A stretch of 64,000 nucleotides of DNA, taken from the NCBI RefSeq assembly GCF_001455965.1, contig NZ_LKKO01000058.1, positions 124,001 to 188,000 of the forward strand, written 5' to 3'. Of the stretch, positions 52,010 through 61,796 are shown piece by piece. Both the position numbers and the translations under genes were made by a program. Origin of the DNA: Methylobacterium sp. GXS13. GTDB taxonomy: Bacteria > Pseudomonadota > Alphaproteobacteria > Rhizobiales > Beijerinckiaceae. The notes under the pieces are model-generated. The model worked only from the letters and a program-made list of their open reading frames with translations. It was not told the DNA's origin and did not search any database. Each line of letters starts with the position of its first letter. Position 1 is the first letter of the stretch.

Positions 52010-52451
52010 CGCGTTGGCCCCGCGCCGTCGAACCCAGACCTCCGATCATCTAGCAGCGCCGCAAAAACATCAACGACGGAAGCAGGCCATGCTTCGAGCC
52101 TGACAGATCAAACAGAACGCGTCCAATAATGAAAGACTATATTCAGCACACTGTTGACTCAACCCGAACAAGAATTAGGATTCATATTGCATGCGTTATC
52201 CTTTTCGCACACAATGTTTATTCATACGACCATTCGCATAGTCAGATATCAGTTATAACATCCGAGATAGACTTTGAGTACAAAGTTGTTGTGCAGCGCT
52301 CGAACCCTGACAAGCTCCATCCTTTGCAGCATTCCTGGGGGCACACAGTCGCCGCAACAAGTTCGCGCGAGGCCGTTTGACCTGAGGTCGACAGTGACGT
52401 CGCGTGCCGCGGTCAGCCCAGCCGGCCACGGCACGCGAGAACTCAAAAGAA
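52010..52451. other. Low-GC intergenic segment
   Basis: A 440-base gap between the second chemoreceptor and the periplasmic repeat protein. Bases ~52110-52300 are strikingly AT-rich for this genome. A weak 83-codon frame (52129-52380) lacks a ribosome-binding site and has an atypical composition. Probably promoter DNA or a remnant of acquired sequence; no confident gene. Confidence 0.5.
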
Positions 52452-53138
52452 TCACATCGGCGGGGTGAGGCCGTCCTTGCCGACCGCCACGAGCTTGCCC
52501 TCGGCCTTGGCGCCGTCCTTGGCGACCACGGCGAAGACCTTCGCACCGGGCGTCAGGATGGCCTTGTCGGCCGGCTCGAAGGCGACGATCGGCGCCGAGG
52601 ACGGAACCACGATCTCCTTGGACCCGTCCTTGCCGTAGCTCACCGTCAGGGTGCGCTCACCACCGGACGCCGCCTTGTCGGCCTTCACGGTGCCGTTGGT
52701 CATCGCGCTCTTCACCTTCGGCGCGTTGGCGGTCTCGGCCTTTACGGTGCCGTTGGTCATGGCGCTCTTCACCTTGGATCCGGCGCCGCCGGTCTGGTCG
52801 GTGATCGTGTCCCAACCGTAATGGCCTTCGCCGGTGCCACGCATCGATTCGGGGAACAGCACGACCTCGAGGGCCGTCATCGGGTTCTCGCCCTTGGTGG
52901 CGGTGCCGATGAAGACGCCGTCCTTGATGGCGTCGAGGCTCGACGGGACGACCCAGGCAAATTTGGCGCCGCCGACATCGACGGTCTCGGACTTGCCGTC
53001 GTCGGTCTTGATCGTGAGCGTGCTGCCCTCGGCCTTGTCGATGGTGCCGCGGACGCGCTCGACCTGGGCGGCGAAGGCCGCGCTCGACAGCAGCGCTGTC
53101 AGGCCGGCGGCGGCGAGGGTCTTGCTGAGGTGCTTCAT
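52452..53138 (-). CDS. Periplasmic protein with an internal tandem repeat
   Basis: A 228-residue protein with a signal peptide (residues 1-23, SSAAFAA) and beta-rich segments such as VRGTIDKAEGSTLTIKTDDG, like small OB/DUF5666-type periplasmic domains. Residues ~121-153 contain two copies of KVKSAMTNGTVKA, 19 residues apart from end to start, from a 39-base duplicated segment. Function is not assigned. Confidence 0.8.
   Translation of the reverse strand: MKHLSKTLAAAGLTALLSSAAFAAQVERVRGTIDKAEGSTLTIKTDDGKSETVDVGGAKFAWVVPSSLDAIKDGVFIGTATKGENPMTALEVVLFPESMRGTGEGHYGWDTITDQTGGAGSKVKSAMTNGTVKAETANAPKVKSAMTNGTVKADKAASGGERTLTVSYGKDGSKEIVVPSSAPIVAFEPADKAILTPGAKVFAVVAKDGAKAEGKLVAVGKDGLTPPM
52681..52776. 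repeat. 39-bp direct repeat within the periplasmic protein gene
   Basis: Copies at 52681-52719 and 52738-52776 differ at about three bases and encode KVKSAMTNGTVKA on the minus strand. Confidence 0.85.
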
Positions 53139-53237
53139 CGGGATCCCATGCTGGCTTCGGAAGCCGGGTTATGGGGCGCCCGTCGCGCCAAACAAGGTTG
53201 CGCGCAAGCCAAACCCACGCGTCTAAGCTACAAATAA

Positions 53238-53295
53238 GGCGGCGCCCGATGGACGCCGCCTGATGGAACCCGGATGGGCGGCGCGGACGCCGCCC
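53238..53295 (-). terminator. Double hairpin downstream of acnA
   Basis: Two short GC-rich stems (GGCGGCG/CGCCGCC at 53238-53260, GGGCGGCG/CGCCGCCC at 53276-53295) lie just past the acnA stop. Confidence 0.55.
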
Positions 53296-53303
53296 GTGGA
53301 GGA

Positions 53304-56003
<2,700 letters not shown>

Positions 56004-56332
56004 GGCTGGTTCTATCCTCGCTGCGGGTTGTCGAACACGCGCAGGCAAGACCTGCGCTACGAATTTGTGTTCGGCCTTTCTAGCGCCCGACGGGCGCGCG
56101 CCGCCCCGGGAGTGCCCGGGCAGGACGATGCGCGGGGGCGATTTGGACGCCCGTGGAGCCGCGCGGCGCAGCCAGGAGTCGATATAGAACTTTTCGAATC
56201 TGGCCGCTACCGGGTTGCGATGACAGCCGCGTGGCCCTGTCGGGCGATTGGCGGTCCGCCCGCGAGGGGACCTGCCTGCGGCGCAAGCCGGGTTGCTCGC
56301 TCTAGCGGCGCCCCGGGATACGCCGTGATCCG
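56004..56332. other. Gene-free region upstream of acnA
   Basis: About 329 bases before acnA and after the TPR lipoprotein gene, both on the minus strand. It should contain the acnA promoter. No RNA gene, repeat or convincing ORF was found. Confidence 0.5.
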
Positions 56333-57157
56333 TCAGCCCTGCTGTGGCGTGCCGGGCAGCGTCTTGAAGCGATTCGGCTGAGCGGCGAGCTTGCGCAGCG
56401 ACGCCACGTTGGAGGCGGCCTCTTCAGGACCCATGTCGCGACGCAGCACCGTCTCGGCATCGGCGAATCGGCCCTTGAGGCCCAGCACGAGGGCGAGGTT
56501 CGCCCGTACGCGGGCATCGGCACCGGGCTGGTCGGCGGCGAGCCGCAGGGTCTGCTCGGCCTGGTCGAGATTGCGCGACAGGGCGTAGGACAGGCCGAGA
56601 TTCGACAGCAGGGACGGCTCGTTCGGCCGGATCTTGAGCGCGGCCTCGTAGAAGCTCTGGGCCCGGGCCTGCTCGCCGAGTTGCGCGGAGGCCGAGCCCT
56701 GCGCCGACAGGATGCGCCAGTCCGGCGAGGCGGGGGAATGGGCGTTGGCGAGCACGTCGATCGGCTCGGCGTAGCGGCCGGCCTCGACCAGCGACTTGCC
56801 GTAGGCGCCGAGGATGAACGTGTCGCGCGGGTTGCGCAGGGCCGCCTGCTGCAGCACCGCGGAGGCCTGTGCCGCCTGATCGTTCAACCGCAGGGCGCGG
56901 GCATAGGCGATCGCCGCCCGCCCGTCGCCGGGATTGGCGTTGAACCGCTCGGCCAAGGCGTCGAGATCCTGACGGGAGGGGGCTTCCTGGCGTGAGGCCG
57001 TCTGGCGCTCGCCAAGATCACCGATCGAGCCGGTGGTTTCCGGGGAGCGGGTGTTGCAACCGGCAAGGCCCAGCGCCGCGAGTGCCGCGGCGGCGAGGCC
57101 GGCACGGCGGACATTGGAAGCCAGGGTCCGGGAGACCCGGGTCGGGGCCGTCTTCAT
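56333..57157 (-). CDS. TadD-like tetratricopeptide lipoprotein
   Basis: A 274-residue protein with a lipobox (AALGLAGC) and TPR repeats through most of the length, such as LLSNLGLSYALSRNLDQAEQ and RANLALVLGLKGRFADAETV. This resembles TadD, a Tad/Flp pilus assembly lipoprotein. Its GGAG site eight bases before the ATG at 57157 fixes the start. It is remote from the TadE/G genes at 1.6-4.3 kb. Confidence 0.8.
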   Translation of the reverse strand: MKTAPTRVSRTLASNVRRAGLAAAALAALGLAGCNTRSPETTGSIGDLGERQTASRQEAPSRQDLDALAERFNANPGDGRAAIAYARALRLNDQAAQASAVLQQAALRNPRDTFILGAYGKSLVEAGRYAEPIDVLANAHSPASPDWRILSAQGSASAQLGEQARAQSFYEAALKIRPNEPSLLSNLGLSYALSRNLDQAEQTLRLAADQPGADARVRANLALVLGLKGRFADAETVLRRDMGPEEAASNVASLRKLAAQPNRFKTLPGTPQQG

Positions 57158-57217
57158 GATGCGCTCCGCCAGCACAGGCCGGGCGGGCTCTGGCTCGCGC
57201 TTCACGCTCCCGGCCGG

Positions 57218-57248
57218 CCGGTGATAGAGCGTTAACCCTAATCACCGG
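57218..57248. promoter_or_regulatory. Inverted repeat in the divergent TadD-like/pepA region
   Basis: CCGGTGAT and ATCACCGG face each other with a 15-base spacer, between the two divergent start codons. It could be an operator, or a chance palindrome. Confidence 0.3.
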
Positions 57249-57286
57249 TTAAGCCACTGCCGGCCCGACCGCCGCACGAGAGGCAC

Positions 57287-58687
57287 ATGACCCAGGCCGA
57301 AGCTCCCGCGACGCATCCCGCCCTGCTGCCCACGGACACGCCCGCGGTGCCGGTCACCCTGGTCACGACGGCGTCCTGGCCGGAGGCCGAAGCCGCCCTG
57401 GACCCAGCCCACAGCAGCTTCGCCCGCTCACTCGGCTTCAAGCCGAAGGCTGGGAGCCTCGCGCTGCTGCCGGGATTGGACGGGAGCATCGCCCGGGCGC
57501 TGTTCGGTCTCGGCGACGCCGAGGCCGCCACCTACGATCGGCTGATCGTCGGCAAGCTGCCGGGCCTGCTGCCCGATGGCGCGTTTCGCCTGGAGAACGC
57601 CCCAGACCCCGCCGAGGCCGCGCTGGCCTGGCTGATGGGCAGCTACCGTTTCGACCGCTACCAGTCCTCCGGCAGCACCAAGGCCCGGCTCGCGGCGCCG
57701 GCCGGGATCGATGCTTCGGAGATCGAGCGGGTCGCCGGTGCGGTGGCGCTCGGCCGCGACCTGATCAACACCCCGGCCAACGACCTCGGCCCCGCCGAGA
57801 TCGAAGCCGCCGCCCGGGCGCTGGCCGAGCGCCACGGCGCGGCGATCGACGTGACGCAGGGCGAGGAGCTGGCCCAGGAATTTCCCCTGATCCATGCGGT
57901 CGGCATCGCCTCGCCGCGGGTGCCGCGTCTGATCGACGTGACCTGGGGGCCGGAGGATGCACCGCGGGTGACCCTGATCGGCAAGGGCGTCGCCTTCGAC
58001 ACCGGCGGGCTCGATATCAAGCCCTCCTCCGCCATGCTGCTGATGAAGAAGGATATGGGTGGCGCCGCGGTGGCCCTGGCGGCGGCCGACATGATCATGG
58101 GCGCTGGCCTCAAGATCCGACTGCGGGTGCTGATCCCGGCGGTGGAGAACGCGGTCTCGGGCAACGCCTTCCGCCCGAGCGACGTGCTGCCCAGCCGGGC
58201 CGGGCTTAGCGTCGAGATCGGCAATACCGACGCCGAGGGACGGCTGATCCTCGCCGATGCCCTGGCGCTCGCCGACGCGGAGGGGCCCGAGCTGATCCTC
58301 GACTTCTCGACGCTGACGGGCGCGGCGCGCGTGGCCCTCGGCCCGGACCTTCCGGCTTTCTTCACCGAGGACGAGGCCCTGGCCGCCGCCGTCGCCGAAG
58401 CCGGGCGGACGGCGATCGATCCGATCTGGCGGATGCCGCTCCACGCCCCCTACGCGAGCTTGCTCGATTCCAAGGTGGCCGACCTCAACAATGTCTCCGG
58501 CGGCCCGTTCGCAGGCGCGATCACCGCGGCCCTGTTCCTGCGCCGCTTCGCCCCGAAGACCAAAGCACACGGGCATTTCGACCTCTACGGCTGGAACCCG
58601 TCGACCAAGCCCGGACGGCCGGAAGGCGGCGAGGTCCAGACCGCGCGCCTGACCTACGCGCTGCTCAAGGCCCGCTACGGGACCTGA
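57287..58687 (+). CDS. Leucyl aminopeptidase (M17 family)
   Basis: A 466-residue protein with the M17 metal and catalytic motifs LIGKGVAFDTGGLDIKPSS, KKDMGGAAVALAAADMIM and NTDAEGRLILADALALA. The enzyme removes N-terminal residues, with two metals at the active site. The N-terminal domain is diverged, as in alphaproteobacterial PepA-like proteins. The start at 57287 fits the family. It converges with chrA, overlapping only in the terminator hairpin. Confidence 0.93.
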   Translation: MTQAEAPATHPALLPTDTPAVPVTLVTTASWPEAEAALDPAHSSFARSLGFKPKAGSLALLPGLDGSIARALFGLGDAEAATYDRLIVGKLPGLLPDGAFRLENAPDPAEAALAWLMGSYRFDRYQSSGSTKARLAAPAGIDASEIERVAGAVALGRDLINTPANDLGPAEIEAAARALAERHGAAIDVTQGEELAQEFPLIHAVGIASPRVPRLIDVTWGPEDAPRVTLIGKGVAFDTGGLDIKPSSAMLLMKKDMGGAAVALAAADMIMGAGLKIRLRVLIPAVENAVSGNAFRPSDVLPSRAGLSVEIGNTDAEGRLILADALALADAEGPELILDFSTLTGAARVALGPDLPAFFTEDEALAAAVAEAGRTAIDPIWRMPLHAPYASLLDSKVADLNNVSGGPFAGAITAALFLRRFAPKTKAHGHFDLYGWNPSTKPGRPEGGEVQTARLTYALLKARYGT

Positions 58688-58702
58688 TCCCACCGGATCA
58701 GG
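58683..58702. terminator. Compact hairpin overlapping both convergent stop codons
   Basis: CCTGATCC, CACC loop, GGATCAGG: an 8-bp stem that contains the TGA of the aminopeptidase gene and the stop of chrA. Confidence 0.5.
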
Positions 58703-60059
58703 CGAGGCCCGACAGACGCAGCAGCATCCCGGCCCCGGCGCAGAGCGCCAGGGTCGGCACCGCCCCGAGATTGAGCCGGAAGACGGCCAGGATTGCCAGC
58801 AGCGTCAGCGCCAGGGCGGCGGGATCGAGGCTACCGGGTACCGGCAGGTCGAGGCGCAGCGGCCCGAGCGGCACGGTCCGGACCTCACGGAACAGGGTCC
58901 GCAGCCCGAACCAGACGGCGAGGTTCAGGATCACCCCCGCGACTGCGGCGGTGATCGCCGAAAGCGCGCCGGCCAGGAGACGGCTGCCGCGCAGACGCCC
59001 GATCAGCGGCGCGCCCGCGAAGATCCAGAGGAAGCAGGGCGCGAAGGTGACCCAGGTGGTGAGCAGGCCGGCCAGGGTCCCGGCGAGCAGCGGCGGCAAG
59101 GTGCCGGGCGCCCGGTAGCCGGCTAGGAAGCCGACGAACTGGAGCACCATGATCAGCGGGCCGGGCGTGGTCTCGGCGAGCCCCAGCCCATCGAGCATTT
59201 CCCAAGGCCGCAGCCAGCCGTAATGCTCCACCGCCTGCTGGGCGACATAGGCCAAGGCCGCATAGGCGCCCCCGAAGGTCACCAGCGCCATCTTGGCGAA
59301 AAACACAGCGACCTGCCCGAAGACCGGTGGCAGCCCGGGCAGCACCAAGAGGGCGGCTACCGGCAGGAGCCAGATCGCCAGCCAGAGGGCCCCGATCCGC
59401 AGCGATTCCGCTGGCCCGGCCTGCTCCCGCGGCAGCGTCGCGGCGCCGATCAGGAAACCGGCCTCGTCGCCTTCCGCATCCGCGAGGATTGGAGCCAACG
59501 CGGGCCGGCGCCCCAACACGAGGCCGAGGATTCCCGCCGCGACGACGACCAGCGGGAACGGGATGGCCAGAGCGAAGATGGCCACGAAGGCGGCGGCTGC
59601 GATGATCCGATCCGCTCGCCCGCGCAACGCCCGGCCGCCGAGACGCCAGAGCGCATGCAAAACGATGGCGAGCACCGCTGCCTTGAGGCCGAAGAACAAG
59701 CCCTCGACCCAGACGACCGCCCCATAGAGTACATACAGCCAGCTCAGGCCCATCAGAACGACGAGCCCCGGCAGCACGAACAGCCCGCCCGCGACCATTC
59801 CACCGGCGGGGCCGTGCATCAGCCAGCCGATATAGGTCGCGAGCTGCTGCGCCTCCGGCCCGGGCAGCAGCGTGCAGAAGCCGAGCCCGTGGAGGAAGCG
59901 CCGCTCGGAGATCCAGCGCCGCTCCTCCACCAGGATGCGGTGCATCACGGCGATCTGGCCAGCCGGGCCACCGAACGACAGCGCCGCCACCCGCACCCAG
60001 ACCGGTATGGTTTGCCTCAGGGTCGGACGCGGAATGCCGGAGGCGCCCGCCGGGCTCAC
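58698..60059 (-). CDS. chrA: Chromate transporter ChrA
   Basis: A ~453-residue protein with two CHR domains. The first has AALSFGGPAGQIAVMHRILV and LPGPEAQQLATYIGWL; the second has MALVTFGGAYAALAYVAQQA and ETTPGPLIMVLQFVGFLAG. Two-domain ChrA proteins export chromate at the inner membrane, energised by the proton gradient. The GTG at 60059 overlaps the stop of the M20 gene (GTGA); a TTG at 60098 is the alternative. Confidence 0.93.
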   Translation of the reverse strand: MSPAGASGIPRPTLRQTIPVWVRVAALSFGGPAGQIAVMHRILVEERRWISERRFLHGLGFCTLLPGPEAQQLATYIGWLMHGPAGGMVAGGLFVLPGLVVLMGLSWLYVLYGAVVWVEGLFFGLKAAVLAIVLHALWRLGGRALRGRADRIIAAAAFVAIFALAIPFPLVVVAAGILGLVLGRRPALAPILADAEGDEAGFLIGAATLPREQAGPAESLRIGALWLAIWLLPVAALLVLPGLPPVFGQVAVFFAKMALVTFGGAYAALAYVAQQAVEHYGWLRPWEMLDGLGLAETTPGPLIMVLQFVGFLAGYRAPGTLPPLLAGTLAGLLTTWVTFAPCFLWIFAGAPLIGRLRGSRLLAGALSAITAAVAGVILNLAVWFGLRTLFREVRTVPLGPLRLDLPVPGSLDPAALALTLLAILAVFRLNLGAVPTLALCAGAGMLLRLSGLA

Positions 60060-61228
60060 GCCGTCAGGGGCAGCGCCGTCTCGATCAGACGCGCCCAAAG
60101 CGAAGCCCCGTACGGGGTCGCGGCGTCGTTGAAATCGTAATGCGGGTGGTGGAGCGAGGCACTGTCGCCGTTTCCGATGAACATGTAGGCGCCGGGGCGG
60201 CGGCCGAGCATGTAGGAGAAGTCCTCGGCGGTCATCATCGGCGCCACCGTCCGGTCGACATTCTCGGCCCCGACCAGGGCCTCGGCCACGCCCGCCATGA
60301 AGTCCGTCTCGGCCGGATGATTCTCCGTGACCGGATAGCTCGAGCCGAATTCCACCACGCCTTTGGCACCGAAGGCGCCGGCGATCTCCGTCACCAGGGT
60401 CTCGATCCGCGCCTTGATCTGGCTGCGCACCCCCTGGGACAGGGTCCGCATGGTGCCGCGCATGGTGACGCTCTGCGGCAGCACGTTGAACGCCTCGCCG
60501 GCATCGAGCGCGCAGACCGAGACGACGGCCGATTCCAGCGGATGGAGGTTGCGTGACACGATGCTCTGCAGGGCGATGATCACGTGGCTCGCCACCAGCA
60601 CGCTGTCGACGGCGTTCTGCGGCAGGGCCGCGTGGCCGCCCCGTCCCTCGATGGTGAGGGTGAAGCGGTCGGTGGACGCCATGATCGGACCCGGCCGGAT
60701 CGCGAAGGTGCCGACCGCCATGCCGGGGATGTTGTGCATCCCGTAGACCGATTCGATCCCGAACCGCTCCATCAGGCCGTCCTCGACCATCGCCTCGCCG
60801 CCGCCCCCACCCTCTTCGGCGGGCTGGAAGATCAGCACCGCGGCGCCGTCGAAATTTCGGGTCTCGGCGAGGTACTTGGCCGCCCCGAGCAGCATGGTGG
60901 TGTGCCCGTCATGGCCGCAGGCGTGCATCTTGCCCGGCACGGTGGAGCGGTAAGGCAGATCGCGCACCTCCTGGATCGGCAGGGCGTCCATGTCGGCGCG
61001 CAGCCCGATGGCGCGGTTCGAGTTCCGGCCATTGCCGCGGATCACCCCGACCACGCCCGTGCGCCCGATGCCGGTCTCCACCGCGTCGCAGCCGAAGGCC
61101 CGGAGTCGGTCGGCCACGAACCCCGCGGTCCGCTCCACGTCGTAGAGCAGCTCGGGATGGGCGTGCAGATCGTACCGCCACGCGGTCATGGTGTCGGCGA
61201 AGTCACGGATCCGTTCGAGGACGGGCAT
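60056..61228 (-). CDS. M20-family amidohydrolase (hippurate hydrolase / amidase-like)
   Basis: A 390-residue protein with M20D metal motifs: LRADMDALPIQE, HACGHDGHTTMLLGAA, LIFQPAEEGGGGGEAMVEDG and the GRGGHAALP dimerisation segment. These enzymes cleave N-acyl amino acids or indole-3-acetyl conjugates. It precedes chrA on the minus strand with a four-base overlap, so the two are coupled, although a shared role is not obvious. Confidence 0.9.
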   Translation of the reverse strand: MPVLERIRDFADTMTAWRYDLHAHPELLYDVERTAGFVADRLRAFGCDAVETGIGRTGVVGVIRGNGRNSNRAIGLRADMDALPIQEVRDLPYRSTVPGKMHACGHDGHTTMLLGAAKYLAETRNFDGAAVLIFQPAEEGGGGGEAMVEDGLMERFGIESVYGMHNIPGMAVGTFAIRPGPIMASTDRFTLTIEGRGGHAALPQNAVDSVLVASHVIIALQSIVSRNLHPLESAVVSVCALDAGEAFNVLPQSVTMRGTMRTLSQGVRSQIKARIETLVTEIAGAFGAKGVVEFGSSYPVTENHPAETDFMAGVAEALVGAENVDRTVAPMMTAEDFSYMLGRRPGAYMFIGNGDSASLHHPHYDFNDAATPYGASLWARLIETALPLTA

Positions 61229-61304
61229 GAGTACGGGCTTTCGTGGCCATCAGGTCTCGGCAAGAGACTCGGCCGGACCAGCAAAGCCGGGGCCAGACGC
61301 GGCG

Positions 61305-61796
61305 TCAACGGCCACGCTTGTCGCGGAGATGCATCGCGTGCGTCGCGTGGGCCTCCAGCCCGGCGGATCCACGCCGCGCCGCGGATGGCCCGTCCTCGGT
61401 CGCGAGATCATCCAGGATCGGGCATTCGGGCCTTTCGTCGCCGCAGCAGCTCTCGGCGAGGCGCTCCAGAGTCCGGGCCATACCCTCCAGTTCGGCGATG
61501 CGGCGGCGCAGATCTGCGATTTGCTGCTCGGCGATCGCCTTCACGCCGGCACTGGGCCGGGCTCGGTCGCGCCAGAGCGCCAGCAGATCCGCGATGGCGT
61601 CGACGCTGAAGCCGAGATCGCGGGCACGGCGGACGAAGCGCAACGTGTGCAGGTCCGCCTCGTCGTAATGGCGGTAGCCCGCCTCGGAACGGGCGGCCGT
61701 CGGCAGCAGACCGGTCGCCTCGTACCAGCGGATCATCTTGGCCGACACGCCCGTGCGCCGCGCCGCCTCCCCGATGGTGATCGGGCCCGCGCTCAT
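61305..61796 (-). CDS. cueR: MerR-family copper regulator CueR
   Basis: A 163-residue MerR regulator: ITIGEAARRTGVSAKMIRWY (winged helix), then a dimerisation helix, then a C-terminal metal-binding loop ESCCGDERPECPILDDL with cysteines placed as in CueR-type monovalent-metal sensors. It activates copA and related genes on Cu+. It overlaps copA by four bases (ATGA) and lies downstream of it, so it should be co-transcribed. Confidence 0.92.
   Translation of the reverse strand: MSAGPITIGEAARRTGVSAKMIRWYEATGLLPTAARSEAGYRHYDEADLHTLRFVRRARDLGFSVDAIADLLALWRDRARPSAGVKAIAEQQIADLRRRIAELEGMARTLERLAESCCGDERPECPILDDLATEDGPSAARRGSAGLEAHATHAMHLRDKRGR

Noticed and set aside
52129..52380. 83-codon frame in the AT-rich island
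   Set aside because: No ribosome-binding site, unusual composition and no recognisable domain; kept only as an observation about the region.
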